DNA of 64,000 nt from Luteipulveratus mongoliensis (GCF_001190945.1 NZ_CP011112.1:3224001-3288000); one strand, 5' to 3'. Positions 1 through 7,754 are shown, counted from the stretch's first letter. Numbers and translations are program-made. Notes: a model not told the origin generated them from the sequence alone.

Positions 1-501
1 ATGCACAGCGGCTGCGGTGTGTGCGGCAAGACCAGCATCGACGCACTGGAAGCCAGCCTGCCGACCCGGAATCTCCCTCAGGAGTCACTGACCGTGGCGC
101 CGGCCGTCATCGCTGCCCTGCCCGACCGGCTCCGTGAGGCGCAGAGCGTGTTCGCCCGGACGGGAGGCACGCACGCGGCAGGCCTGTTCGACCTCGAGGG
201 CCAGGCCCTCGTCGTACGCGAGGACGTGGGTCGGCACAACGCTGTCGACAAGGTGCTCGGCTGGGCCGTCATGCACGACCGGCCGGTGCACGAGACGATC
301 CTGATGGTGTCATCGCGTGCGTCGTTCGAGATCGTGCAGAAGGCCGCGATGAACGCCATCCCGGTGCTGGCGACCGTCTCAGCACCGTCCGACCTGGCTG
401 TCGACACTGCCGATCGGCTCGGCATCACGCTGCTTGGCTTTGTTCGTGGGCGATCCCTGAACGCCTACAGCCACACGCACCGCCTAGCATCATCCTCGTG
501 A
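1..501 (+). CDS. fdhD: FdhD, formate dehydrogenase accessory sulfurtransferase (5' truncated)
   Basis: C-terminal part of FdhD, the cytoplasmic protein that passes sulfur from a cysteine desulfurase to the molybdenum cofactor of formate dehydrogenase. The catalytic CxxC pair is visible as CGVCG at residues 5-9 of the visible part, followed by the conserved block VVREDVGRHNAVDK and the segment SSRASFEIVQKAA. Full-length FdhD is about 270 residues and this motif lies near residue 120, so roughly 100 residues lie left of the window; the ATG at position 1 is an internal Met, not the start. The stop overlaps the next gene's GTG by 4 bp (GTGA at 498-501), so it heads or joins the following operon. 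Confidence 0.93.
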   Translation: MHSGCGVCGKTSIDALEASLPTRNLPQESLTVAPAVIAALPDRLREAQSVFARTGGTHAAGLFDLEGQALVVREDVGRHNAVDKVLGWAVMHDRPVHETILMVSSRASFEIVQKAAMNAIPVLATVSAPSDLAVDTADRLGITLLGFVRGRSLNAYSHTHRLASSS

Positions 502-1106
502 GCGAATCGGGGACCGGCTCACCACCTGGGTCGGTGGTGAGCACACGCATCTGGACCGTCCCTAATGCGCTGTCGATGCTGCGGCTGGTCGGCGTCCCCG
601 TCTTCTTGTGGTTGATCCTGAGTGAGCACGACACGGCTGCCCTGATCGTGCTCGCGCTCTCCGGCGTCACGGACTACCTCGACGGCAAGATCGCCCGACG
701 CTACGGCCTCATCTCACGCCTGGGTCAGCTGCTGGACCCGATCGCGGACCGTCTCTACATCCTGTCGACCCTGCTGGGCTTCGCCTGGCGCGACATCATC
801 CCGTGGTGGCTGGTGATCGTGCTCGTCGGTCGCGAGGTCTTCGTCGGCGCCCTTGCCCCCCTCGTACGCCGCCACCGCCTTCCGATCCCGCCTGTCCACT
901 TCATCGGAAAGGCGGCCACGTTCAATTTGATCTACGCCTTTCCGCTCCTTCTGCTCGGTGAAGGTGATGGGGTAGTGGCCGACGTCGCGCTGCCGATCGG
1001 CTGGGCGTTCACCTGGTGGGGCACGGGCCTGTACTGGCTCGCCGCCGCGTTGTACGCGGTCCAGGTGCAGGGCATGGTCAGGCACAAGAAAGCAGTCACC
1101 GCATGA
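498..1106 (+). CDS. pgsA: CDP-alcohol phosphatidyltransferase (PgsA-type)
   Basis: Integral membrane enzyme that swaps CMP of a CDP-diacylglycerol for an alcohol, most likely making phosphatidylglycerol phosphate. The family signature D-G-x2-A-R-x8-G-x3-D-x3-D is complete in the segment beginning DGKIARRYG and ending LLDPIAD. Several hydrophobic helices follow. At 202 residues it has the normal size. The GTG start overlaps the fdhD stop by 4 bp and its own stop overlaps the next ATG by 4 bp (ATGA, 1103-1106). Its position before the DUF881 pair matches mycobacterial pgsA2 (Rv1822). The alcohol substrate cannot be read from the sequence; inositol phosphate synthases of this fold are the main alternative. 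Confidence 0.88.
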   Translation: MSESGTGSPPGSVVSTRIWTVPNALSMLRLVGVPVFLWLILSEHDTAALIVLALSGVTDYLDGKIARRYGLISRLGQLLDPIADRLYILSTLLGFAWRDIIPWWLVIVLVGREVFVGALAPLVRRHRLPIPPVHFIGKAATFNLIYAFPLLLLGEGDGVVADVALPIGWAFTWWGTGLYWLAAALYAVQVQGMVRHKKAVTA

Positions 1107-2005
1107 GCGATGCACCTCGGCCCCGGCCGGCGCGTCCGCCTGGGTCGAGCATGTCCCTGCTCACCGACCTCATGGAGCACCCGCTGGACCCGGGCTACCA
1201 GGAGGCAGCCGACCGGCGTACGGCTCGGGGTGAGGCGGCAGCCTCCTTGCGCGGCCCACTGCTCATCACGGTGTGCGTCCTGACGGGGCTGCTGCTGATC
1301 ATTGCGGCCAACTCTCTCCGCGTACCCAAGGACGCCGCCAACCAGGAGCGTGACCAGCTCATCGGCCAGATCCACCGTCAGCAGAAGGTCGTCGACAACA
1401 AGGTCAAGGACATCAAAGGCCTGCAGGGGCAGATCAGTGCTGCCCAGCGCCAGGCGCTCGGCCGCGGTGACGGTCCGAGCATCGCCGAGGAGCTCTCCCG
1501 CGCTGAGGTGGCCTCAGGAGCGGTCGGGGTGCACGGGCCCGGCTTCCAGCTCACCCTCGACGACGCCCCGAGTGACCCGGGGGCCGGCGGCAACGCGGGC
1601 TCGGAGGGTGAGGAGCAGACGTCGGTCAAGTCGAGCGACATCCAGGTCCTGGTCAACGGGATGTGGCAGGCCGGCGCCGAAGCCATCTCGATCAACGGAC
1701 AGCGGCTGACCTCGCAGTCGGCCATCCGGTTCGCCGGTTCTGCGATCTTGGTCGACTTCCGACCGCTGTCCCGCCCCTATGTCATCTCGGCGATCGGCGA
1801 GGCCGGCGCCCTGAAACAACGATTCGAGGCCGGCCCGTCCGGCAGCTATCTGAAGAGCCTGACTTCTCAGTTTCGAATGAAGGTCAAGGCTGAGAACAAG
1901 GACAATCTCAGCGTGCCCGCGTCCGCATCCCTGGGGATGCACTCCGCGTCGCCGGCCCCCGCATCCACGGCCAGCGCGTCGTCTGCTCAGAAGGAGAGCC
2001 CGTGA
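1103..2005 (+). CDS. DUF881 membrane protein (first copy)
   Basis: 300-residue protein of the uncharacterised DUF881 family (Rv1823-like). A short N-terminal cytoplasmic part is followed by one transmembrane helix (around residues 49-70, LLITVCVLTGLLLIIAA), a coiled-coil stretch rich in Gln/Lys, and the extracytoplasmic DUF881 domain with the typical segments GVHGPGFQLTLDD, INGQRLT and PYVISAIG. The ATG at 1103 overlaps the pgsA stop; upstream in-frame codons lie inside pgsA and are not needed. It ends in a 4-bp overlap (GTGA) with the small basic protein gene. DUF881 pairs flanking a small basic protein are conserved across actinobacteria next to envelope and division genes, but no function is established. 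Confidence 0.88.
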   Translation: MSDAPRPRPARPPGSSMSLLTDLMEHPLDPGYQEAADRRTARGEAAASLRGPLLITVCVLTGLLLIIAANSLRVPKDAANQERDQLIGQIHRQQKVVDNKVKDIKGLQGQISAAQRQALGRGDGPSIAEELSRAEVASGAVGVHGPGFQLTLDDAPSDPGAGGNAGSEGEEQTSVKSSDIQVLVNGMWQAGAEAISINGQRLTSQSAIRFAGSAILVDFRPLSRPYVISAIGEAGALKQRFEAGPSGSYLKSLTSQFRMKVKAENKDNLSVPASASLGMHSASPAPASTASASSAQKESP

Positions 2006-2334
2006 TCCCCGCCGCCGGACTCGTCGTAGGACTTGTCATCGGGCTGTTCTTCCATCCCGAGGTGCCCTTGTGGCTGCAGCCGTATTTGCCGATCGCGGTC
2101 ATCGCGGCGCTGGATGCGATCTTCGGCGCGGTGCGAGCCGTACTGGACGGCATCTTCGACGACAAGGTCTTCGTGGTGTCGTTCCTGTCCAACGTGGTGG
2201 TCGCGGGGCTGATCGTCTTCCTCGGTGACCAGCTCGGCGTCGGCTCCCAGCTGTCCACCGGCGTGGTCGTCGTGCTTGGGCTGCGCATCTTCAGCAACGT
2301 CGCATCCATCCGCCGACACCTGCTCAAGGCGTGA
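2002..2334 (+). CDS. sbp: Small basic protein (DUF1290, Sbp family)
   Basis: 110-residue membrane protein of the DUF1290 small-basic-protein family (Rv1824-like). It is almost wholly hydrophobic, with three likely helices (start IPAAGLVVGLVIGLFF; middle LPIAVIAALDAIFGAV; end SNVVVAGLIVFLGDQLG) and a basic C-terminal tail RRHLLKA. The GTG start is fixed by the 4-bp overlap with the DUF881 gene upstream; the stop overlaps the next GTG in the same way. It probably works together with the two DUF881 proteins at the membrane, judging only from the conserved clustering. Confidence 0.88.
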   Translation: MIPAAGLVVGLVIGLFFHPEVPLWLQPYLPIAVIAALDAIFGAVRAVLDGIFDDKVFVVSFLSNVVVAGLIVFLGDQLGVGSQLSTGVVVVLGLRIFSNVASIRRHLLKA

Positions 2335-4547
2335 TGTCGATGGCCAACCGCAAGAAGCGCATCAAGATCCGCCGGGCACAGTCGCCCGTCGGTGCACCCG
2401 CATCGGACGCCGAGCAGACCGATGTCGAGCCCGAAGCTCAGGACGCGACCACCGCGCCGCCTAAGGGCGAGGCGCCGAGTCCGGCTGAGCCTCCCGTGAC
2501 CGAGGTCCAGGAACCCGAGGACGAGCCGGAGGCTCCCGAAGGCGACGCCGAGTCCGGGGCTGATGATGCGGAGGTGTCTGGTGATGACGACGCCGACTCC
2601 GCGTCGGCCGATGCAGACGTGCCTGCACCCGTGGACGAGACACCCGACGAGGACGACAGCCCCTCGCCCAAGGCCGCCACATCCGACGACGCCGAGGACG
2701 CCGAGGACGCCGGCGAGGACAGTGACGAGGATCCCGAGGACCAGGCGCTGCCTGCCGCCGACGACAACGAGTCTGAGGCGCCGGCCGAGGGGGAGGGCGA
2801 CGGGTCTGCAGCCTCTGCCACTGCCGTGTCCGAGACCGAATGGCCGGACCTCGATGCTCCGAAGCTCGACTGGCCGGACCTCGATGGCCCTGCGCTGGGG
2901 AGCCCTACGGTCCTGACCGTCGGCGATAGCCCGGCCCGTGACGAGGCCGAGCCCGACGAGGTCGAGCAGGACACCGAGGACGCGGCACTGGAGTCGGAGG
3001 CATCTGATGCCCCGGAGGCCGAGCAGGACACCGAGGACGCGGCACTGGAGTCGGAGGCATCTGATGCCCCGGAGGCCGAGCCGGTCACCGCGGTCGACGA
3101 GCCTGAAGCGGAAGAGGCCGAGCCCGCCGCCGAGGTCGATGCGGAGTCCGAACCCGAGGCCCAGCAGGCGGAGGAGCCGGAGACTGCCGTAGAGCCGGAG
3201 GCAGCAGAGCCGGAGACCGACGAGCCCGAAGCGCAGGAGCCCGAGTCAGCTGCCGAGGTCGACGAGCCCGAAGCGCAGGAGCCCGAGTCAGCTGCCGAGG
3301 TCGACGAGCCCGAAGCAGACGAGGTCGACGAGGTCGACGAGGTCGACGAGCCACAGCAGGCGGAGGAGCCCGAGCCTGCCGTTGAGCCCGAGCCGGAGGC
3401 AGCAGAGCCGGAGACCGACGAGCCCGAAGCGCAGCAGACCGAGACAGAAGACGTCGCGTCGGACGCAGCGGACGCAGCGGACGAATCCGAGGAGCCTGAG
3501 GAGCTCGAGGCAGCAGAACTCGAGCCCGCTGGCGAGGTCGAGCCGGACGAGGCTGACACGGCTGAGCATGGTTCAGGCGCCAGCCCGATCCCGGCCGCAG
3601 CGGTGGATGCTGCGAGCACGAAATCAGCCACGGCCGGCGCCTCCCGCCTCGTCCGGATCCCCGCGCAGACCACGGCGGCCCCGAAGGCGACGAAGGCCAA
3701 GCCGGCCGACGTCGAGCCGGCGGACGTCGAGCCGGCGGACGTCGAGCCGGACGTCGCAGGCGACACGGACGGCGATGGCTCGGACGACGAGCCGACCCCT
3801 CCCACCGAGACAGCGGAGTCGACCGAACCCACGGCATGGGCACGGCTCGCGGACATGGCCCGCGTTCGGGCCACCAAGGCCAACCTGCTGGCGGCTGCTC
3901 TCGCCCTGCTGCTCGGATTCGCGGTGGTGACCCAGGTGCGTCAGACGCGGACGTCCGGGCTGGAGAACCTCCGTCAGGCCGACCTGGTCTCGTTGCTGGC
4001 GAGCGTCAACAACCAGTCGAGCCGACTCGACAAGGACGTCGGTGACCTGACCCGTACCCGTGACGGGCTGCGATCGGGGACGGACGACGCCGCGGCGGTC
4101 AAGGCCGCGCGCGACCGGCTGAACACCCTGGGCATCCTGACCGGCACGGTCAAGGCCACCGGTCCGGGCGTCAAGATCATCATCAACGATCCGAACGCCG
4201 CTGTCGGCGCGCCCAACATCCTGGACACGGTGCAGGAGCTGCGCGACGCGGGTGCCGAGGCGATTCAGATCGGCGACGTACGAGTGGTTGCCAACAGCTG
4301 GTTCGGGACCTCACAGAGCGGCAAGCTCGTGGTCGACGGCAAAGAGGTCCGGCCGCCGTACACCATCCTGGCCATCGGCGACTCCCACACCATGGCCACG
4401 GCCATGGCCATCCCGGGCGGGGTCGTCGAGCAGGTCAAGCAGATCGGGGCGCAGCCCACCGTGCTGGAGCTCCACAAGGTCGATGTCAACGCGTTGCGGG
4501 CCGCCTCGAAGGCTCGTTACGCTCAGCGCGACGACAAGGGTCCGTGA
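2331..4547 (+). CDS. DUF881 membrane protein with ~500-residue acidic N-terminal extension
   Basis: 738 residues, against about 250-300 for ordinary DUF881 proteins such as Rv1825. A short basic start (NRKKRIKIRR) is followed by about 480 residues made almost only of Glu, Asp, Ala, Pro, Ser and Val, with several in-frame repeats. A transmembrane helix follows (around residues 515-535, LLAAALALLLGFAVV), then a coiled coil (NNQSSRLDKDVGDL) and the DUF881 domain with GPGVKIIINDPN and PYTILAIGD. The acidic part is therefore predicted to be cytoplasmic and disordered. The GTG at 2331 overlaps the sbp stop; ATG codons at 2334 and 2340 are possible alternatives. The domain is recognisable; the role of the extension is unknown. 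Confidence 0.88.
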   Translation: MMSMANRKKRIKIRRAQSPVGAPASDAEQTDVEPEAQDATTAPPKGEAPSPAEPPVTEVQEPEDEPEAPEGDAESGADDAEVSGDDDADSASADADVPAPVDETPDEDDSPSPKAATSDDAEDAEDAGEDSDEDPEDQALPAADDNESEAPAEGEGDGSAASATAVSETEWPDLDAPKLDWPDLDGPALGSPTVLTVGDSPARDEAEPDEVEQDTEDAALESEASDAPEAEQDTEDAALESEASDAPEAEPVTAVDEPEAEEAEPAAEVDAESEPEAQQAEEPETAVEPEAAEPETDEPEAQEPESAAEVDEPEAQEPESAAEVDEPEADEVDEVDEVDEPQQAEEPEPAVEPEPEAAEPETDEPEAQQTETEDVASDAADAADESEEPEELEAAELEPAGEVEPDEADTAEHGSGASPIPAAAVDAASTKSATAGASRLVRIPAQTTAAPKATKAKPADVEPADVEPADVEPDVAGDTDGDGSDDEPTPPTETAESTEPTAWARLADMARVRATKANLLAAALALLLGFAVVTQVRQTRTSGLENLRQADLVSLLASVNNQSSRLDKDVGDLTRTRDGLRSGTDDAAAVKAARDRLNTLGILTGTVKATGPGVKIIINDPNAAVGAPNILDTVQELRDAGAEAIQIGDVRVVANSWFGTSQSGKLVVDGKEVRPPYTILAIGDSHTMATAMAIPGGVVEQVKQIGAQPTVLELHKVDVNALRAASKARYAQRDDKGP
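2964..3077 (+). repeat. 57-bp perfect tandem repeat, two copies, coding
   Basis: Two identical 57-bp copies, 2964-3020 and 3021-3077, encode the 19-residue unit EQDTEDAALESEASDAPEA twice. They lie inside the acidic region of the second DUF881 protein. Perfect nucleotide identity points to a recent duplication. Confidence 0.97.
3219..3302 (+). repeat. 42-bp perfect tandem repeat, two copies, coding
   Basis: Two identical 42-bp copies, 3219-3260 and 3261-3302, encode DEPEAQEPESAAEV twice within the same acidic region. Confidence 0.96.
3318..3350 (+). repeat. 9-bp repeats (Asp-Glu-Val) in the acidic region
   Basis: Three and two-thirds copies of the 9-bp unit GACGAGGTC encode DEVDEVDEVDE. A likely site of slippage and length change between strains. 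Confidence 0.95.
3708..3749 (+). repeat. 15-bp repeats (Asp-Val-Glu-Pro-Ala), nearly three copies
   Basis: Two copies of GACGTCGAGCCGGCG plus a third lacking the last codon encode DVEPADVEPADVEP, near the end of the acidic region. Confidence 0.95.
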
Positions 4548-4595
4548 GCCGATGTCACGGCATCGACGAGATTCCCTGATAACCAAGGAGATTGC

Positions 4596-4985
4596 ATGAG
4601 CGAGCTGGAGTACCCCGCTGACCTTCGCTACACCACCGATCACGAGTGGGTGGCTGACAAGGGCGACGGCGTCGTCCGTGTGGGGATCACCGCTTACGCT
4701 CAGGACGCGCTGGGTGACGTCGTCTACGTGAGCCTGCCGGCGGCGGGCGACAGCGTCACCGCTGGTGACAGCTGCGGCGAGGTCGAGTCCACCAAGTCCG
4801 TCAGCGACCTCTACTCACCGCTGACGGGCGAGATCGTGACGGTCAACGAGGCGTTGGACGCTTCACCCGAGCTGGTCAACAGCGACCCTTACGGCGAGGG
4901 CTGGATGTACGAGCTCAAGGTCGCCGACGCGGCGGCGCTGGAGGCACTCCTGGACGTCGCGGCGTACCAGGCGACCCTCGGCTGA
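4596..4985 (+). CDS. gcvH: Glycine cleavage system H protein
   Basis: Lipoyl carrier of the glycine cleavage system; it shuttles the aminomethyl group between the P, T and L proteins in the cytoplasm. 129 residues, the usual size. The lipoylation site lies in GEVESTKSVSDLYSPL, with Lys67 as the modified residue. N-terminal block LRYTTDHEWV and C-terminal block NSDPYGEGWMY are also typical. The ATG at 4596 is preceded by AAGGAG with good spacing. It stands 48 bp after the DUF881 gene and is separated from gcvP by four genes; gcvT is not in the window. Confidence 0.97.
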   Translation: MSELEYPADLRYTTDHEWVADKGDGVVRVGITAYAQDALGDVVYVSLPAAGDSVTAGDSCGEVESTKSVSDLYSPLTGEIVTVNEALDASPELVNSDPYGEGWMYELKVADAAALEALLDVAAYQATLG

Positions 4986-5011
4986 GCCGGCCCGCACGAC
5001 CTCTTTTCGGA

Positions 5012-5030
5012 CCCCAGGTCAAGCCTGGGG
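5012..5030 (+). terminator. Hairpin after gcvH, possible terminator
   Basis: Perfect 7-bp stem CCCCAGG / CCTGGGG with a 5-nt loop, 27 bp after the gcvH stop. No T-run follows, so it may be a weak or factor-assisted terminator or an RNA-stabilising hairpin. Confidence 0.5.
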
Positions 5031-5080
5031 ATTCCGACGCTTGATGTCCCGGCAGTCGCCTAAGGTTGGCTGCCTGACCT

Positions 5081-5101
5081 CAGACCTCCACGAGAGGTCT
5101 G
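5081..5101 (+). promoter_or_regulatory. Hairpin in the garA leader
   Basis: Perfect 8-bp stem CAGACCTC / GAGGTCTG with loop CACGA, 28 nt before the garA ATG. A TANNNT hexamer (TAAGGT, 5061-5066) lies just upstream and may be the -10 of a garA promoter, which would put the hairpin in the 5' leader. It could be an operator or an RNA element. Confidence 0.4.
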
Positions 5102-5129
5102 ACCGACGTACGACGACAGGTAGGTGGAC

Positions 5130-5651
5130 ATGTCCGACCAGGACCGGGGTTCCCAGCCGGGCGACCCCGACGAGGGCCGGGTCAGCGACAATGCGTTCGA
5201 GCCACAGGGCTCGGGCAGCTACGCCGACGATGCGACAACGGCACGGCTGCCGTCCTTCACCGAACCCGGGAGCCCGGAGTTCGTGCCGGACGGCGAGAGC
5301 CGTCTGTCCAACTCCGACCAGGCGACCGTCGAGGCGCTGCGCCCCGGCACCGCGCTGCTGATCGCTCTGCGCGGGCCTAATACCGGAGCGCGCTTCCTGC
5401 TGGATGCCGACGAGGTGAGCACGGGCCGTCACCCGGACAGCGACATCTTCCTCGATGACGTCACCGTCTCGCGTCGGCACGCGATCTTCCGTCGCACGAC
5501 CGGCGGCTTCGAGGTCCAGGACGTCGGGTCGCTCAACGGCACCTACGTCAACATGCAGCTCGTCGACTCAGCGCCGCTGCGTACGGGTGACGAGGTGATG
5601 GTGGGCAAGTTCCGCCTGGTCTACTACGGCAGCGCCCAGCCAGCGTCGTGA
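5130..5651 (+). CDS. garA: GarA-type FHA protein, regulator of glutamate metabolism
   Basis: 173-residue forkhead-associated protein. In mycobacteria and corynebacteria (GarA/OdhI) the unphosphorylated form binds and inhibits 2-oxoglutarate dehydrogenase, and phosphorylation by PknB/PknG on N-terminal threonines releases it. Here the flexible N-terminus carries a Thr-Thr pair (residues 36-37, DDATTARLP) at the equivalent place. The FHA domain spans about residues 75-165 with GR at 99-100, SRRH at 114-117 and NGT at 136-138. The ATG at 5130 follows an AGGTAGG ribosome site better than the GTG two codons earlier. Its stop overlaps ftsR by 4 bp (GTGA). Confidence 0.92.
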   Translation: MSDQDRGSQPGDPDEGRVSDNAFEPQGSGSYADDATTARLPSFTEPGSPEFVPDGESRLSNSDQATVEALRPGTALLIALRGPNTGARFLLDADEVSTGRHPDSDIFLDDVTVSRRHAIFRRTTGGFEVQDVGSLNGTYVNMQLVDSAPLRTGDEVMVGKFRLVYYGSAQPAS

Positions 5652-6403
5652 CCACCAGGCCCGGCAAGGCCACGATGCCGGACCGATCGAGCGCGCGAGA
5701 CAAGTCGGACGCGCCCGCCGAGACCGTTCGCGGCGGGCGCGGGCTGACGATCGGCGCCGTGCTGGCGCACTTGCAGGACGACTTTCCTGACCTCACGGTC
5801 TCGAAGGTCCGCTACCTGGACGCTGAAGGGCTCGTCTCACCCCAACGCCGTGACTCCGGCTACCGCGAGTACTCCGAGCGAGACATCGAGCGGCTCCGGT
5901 TCGTGCTGGCAGCCCAGCGCGACAAGTTCTGGCCGCTCAAGGTGATTCGTGATGCCTTGGATGCCTTCGACCGCGGCCTGCAGCCCGACGCCGGACCCTC
6001 CGGACGGCCTCACGTGCCGGCGGCAACGGAGAACGCAGAGGTGCCGGACGCCGAGTCCCTGGCACAGGCTCCGCGAGTTCTCCGCCTGACCCCGCGTGAG
6101 CTCGCGGAGGGCAGCGGCCTGACCGACGCCGAGGTGGCCGAGCTCGTGACGTTCCACCTCGTGCGGCCGGATGGTGACGGGCACTTCACCGAGTCCGACC
6201 TGACGGTGGCTCGGGCCGCCCACGCTCTCTCGGCGTACGGCGTACAGGGTCGGCACCTGCGGGCGTTCCGTCTCGCGGCCGACCGGGAGATCGGGTTGGT
6301 CGAGCAGGTGGGCGGCACTACTCCCGAGCAGCGCGCACAGGTACTCGCGCAATGCCTCTCCCTCCATGTGGCGCTCGTCCGCGCGGGTCTGCACGAGCAG
6401 TGA
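5648..6403 (+). CDS. ftsR: MerR-family regulator of the FtsR (Rv1828) type
   Basis: 251-residue DNA-binding protein. The winged helix-turn-helix lies at about residues 33-100 (LTIGAVLAHLQDDFPDLT, then KVRYLDAEGLVSPQRRDSGYR and YSERDIERLRFVL), the pattern of FtsR, an activator of ftsZ in Corynebacterium and homologue of Rv1828. A linker with PSGRPH and a C-terminal helical domain (ELAEGSGLTDAEVAELVTF) follow. The GTG start overlaps the garA stop. The neighbourhood (garA, DUF151, second MerR) is identical to mycobacteria, which strengthens the assignment. Confidence 0.88.
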   Translation: MTTRPGKATMPDRSSARDKSDAPAETVRGGRGLTIGAVLAHLQDDFPDLTVSKVRYLDAEGLVSPQRRDSGYREYSERDIERLRFVLAAQRDKFWPLKVIRDALDAFDRGLQPDAGPSGRPHVPAATENAEVPDAESLAQAPRVLRLTPRELAEGSGLTDAEVAELVTFHLVRPDGDGHFTESDLTVARAAHALSAYGVQGRHLRAFRLAADREIGLVEQVGGTTPEQRAQVLAQCLSLHVALVRAGLHEQ

Positions 6404-6423
6404 TCGCCCGCGCTCCCAGGGGG

Positions 6424-6429
6424 TAGCGT
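6424..6429 (+). promoter_or_regulatory. -10 hexamer for leaderless DUF151 mRNA
   Basis: TAGCGT seven bases before the GTG at 6437. Fits TANNNT; no Shine-Dalgarno sits at a useful distance from that GTG, so transcript and reading frame probably begin together. Confidence 0.55.
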
Positions 6430-6436
6430 GGTGGTT

Positions 6437-6937
6437 GTGAAACAGGTCGACGTGATGGGCGTCCGGGTCGAGATGCCGACCAACAACCCGATCGTGCTGC
6501 TGCGCGAGCGCGACGGCGAACGCCACGTCCCGATCTGGATCGGTGCGCCGGAAGCCACGGCGATCGCGTACGCCCAGCAGGGGGTGACGCCTCCGCGGCC
6601 ACTCACGCACGACCTGCTGGTCGACCTGGTCAATCGTCTGGGCCACTCGTTGACCGAGGTCCGCATCACCAAGATGGAGGACCAGATCTTCTACGCCACC
6701 CTCGTGATCGACGGTACGACCGAGATCAGCTCGCGCTCCTCGGACGCGATCGCCGTGGCGCTGCGCGCGCAGGTACCGATCATGGTGGCCGAGGGCATTC
6801 TCGATGAGGTCGGCGTGGTCGTCCCCGTTGAGGAGGAGGATGAGGTGGAGAAGTTCCGCGAGTTTCTCGACCAGGTCTCGGCCGAGGACTTCGAGGCGCC
6901 GCCAGGCGAGGGCGGCGAGACGCCGCGCGAAGACTAA
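6437..6937 (+). CDS. Bifunctional nuclease family protein (DUF151)
   Basis: 166-residue protein of the bifunctional nuclease/DUF151 family (Rv1829-like). Conserved segments: VPIWIGAPEATAIA, GVTPPRPLTHDLL, EVRITKMEDQIFYATL and SSRSSDAIAVALR; the acidic tail DEVEKFREFLDQVS is typical of the actinobacterial branch. The GTG at 6437 is preferred over 6428 because it gives the same N-terminus length as Rv1829 and lies 7 nt behind a TAGCGT hexamer. Nuclease activity is known for a plant member; in bacteria the role is unclear. Confidence 0.87.
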   Translation: MKQVDVMGVRVEMPTNNPIVLLRERDGERHVPIWIGAPEATAIAYAQQGVTPPRPLTHDLLVDLVNRLGHSLTEVRITKMEDQIFYATLVIDGTTEISSRSSDAIAVALRAQVPIMVAEGILDEVGVVVPVEEEDEVEKFREFLDQVSAEDFEAPPGEGGETPRED

Positions 6938-6951
6938 CGATCAACTACAAC

Positions 6952-6962
6952 TCAAGACTTGA
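6952..6962. promoter_or_regulatory. Small palindrome before the second merR gene
   Basis: TCAAG-A-CTTGA, 43 bp upstream of the predicted -35 of the next gene. Possible operator; weak evidence because of its short length. Confidence 0.3.
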
Positions 6963-7004
6963 CCGGAGTCCACGCGACACGCCGACCGCTGGACCCCTCG
7001 GTCG

Positions 7005-7033
7005 TTGACCGTGCCCCTGGCCAGGCATAGCGT
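7005..7033 (+). promoter_or_regulatory. Promoter of the second merR gene
   Basis: -35 TTGACC (7005-7010), 17-bp spacer, -10 TAGCGT (7028-7033). It fits the housekeeping sigma consensus of actinobacteria well and gives a leader of about 50 nt before the GTG at 7092. Confidence 0.65.
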
Positions 7034-7091
7034 CAAGGACAAGTCACCAGTCGGCAGGACGTCCGTCAGGACGAGTCACTCGGAGGTTGTC

Positions 7092-7679
7092 GTGGTTACC
7101 ACGGGCGAAGCACGGTCGACAGGTTCGACAACCCCAACGCCTTTACAGGGCGCACTGTTCACCGAGGTCCTGCCGGAGGAGATGACCGACTCGGTCGGTT
7201 ACCGCGGGCCGGCTGCCTGCCGCGCCGCAGGAGTCACCTACCGACAGCTCGACTACTGGGCCCGCACCGGTCTCCTTGAGCCGTCCGTGCGCAACCCGTC
7301 CGGCTCGGGTCATCAGCGGCTCTACAGCTTCCGCGACATTCTCGTCCTCAAGGTCATCAAGCGCCTGCTCGACACCGGCGTCTCGCTTCAGCAGATCCGT
7401 ATCGCGGTCGCCGCGCTGCGTGACCACGGTGTCTCGGACCTGGCCGGCATCACGCTCATGTCAGACGGTGCGACCGTCTACGAGTGCACGTCCGACGACC
7501 AGGTCATCGACCTGATGCGCGGCGGCCAAGGGGTCTTCGGGATCGCGGTCGGTTCGGTCTGGCGCGAGGTCGAGGGCAGCCTCGCCGAGCTGCCCAGCGA
7601 GCGTCCTGACGACGAGGAGCCGGCCGTCCACCCCGACGACGAGCTGCGCGCACGCCGGGAGCAGCGCAACGCGGGTTGA
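7092..7679 (+). CDS. MerR-family transcriptional regulator (Rv1830-like)
   Basis: 195-residue regulator. The winged helix-turn-helix begins at VGYRGPAACRAAGVTYRQ and continues through YWARTGLLEPS and RLYSFRDILVLKVIKRLLD; a dimerisation helix (GVSLQQIRIAVAALRDHG) and a small C-terminal domain follow. The start is the GTG at 7092, five bases after GGAGG; longer forms would run into the promoter. The gene has its own promoter and lies just before the glycine riboswitch and gcvP. Its targets are not known from sequence. Confidence 0.87.
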   Translation: MVTTGEARSTGSTTPTPLQGALFTEVLPEEMTDSVGYRGPAACRAAGVTYRQLDYWARTGLLEPSVRNPSGSGHQRLYSFRDILVLKVIKRLLDTGVSLQQIRIAVAALRDHGVSDLAGITLMSDGATVYECTSDDQVIDLMRGGQGVFGIAVGSVWREVEGSLAELPSERPDDEEPAVHPDDELRARREQRNAG

Positions 7680-7732
7680 CCGCACCTCCCCGCTGATCTG
7701 AGTGGCTGGATGGGCTTCACCGCGCGCACTGG

Positions 7733-7738
7733 TAGATT
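7733..7738 (+). promoter_or_regulatory. Probable extended -10 element of gcvP
   Basis: TAGATT preceded by TGG (extended -10 pattern), about 20 bp before the start of the glycine aptamer. No clear -35 hexamer at 16-18 bp. Confidence 0.45.
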
Positions 7739-7754
7739 TGGCCCCGCCGAAAAC

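Noticed and set aside
2964-3302. Direct repeats as a possible CRISPR array
   Set aside because: Repeats are contiguous without spacers, in frame, and encode part of a protein.
2438-3883. Long Ser/Ala-rich open frame on the minus strand
   Set aside because: It is antisense to the acidic DUF881 extension. Codons for Glu/Asp/Ala read backwards give Ser/Ala without stops; no family features or ribosome site.
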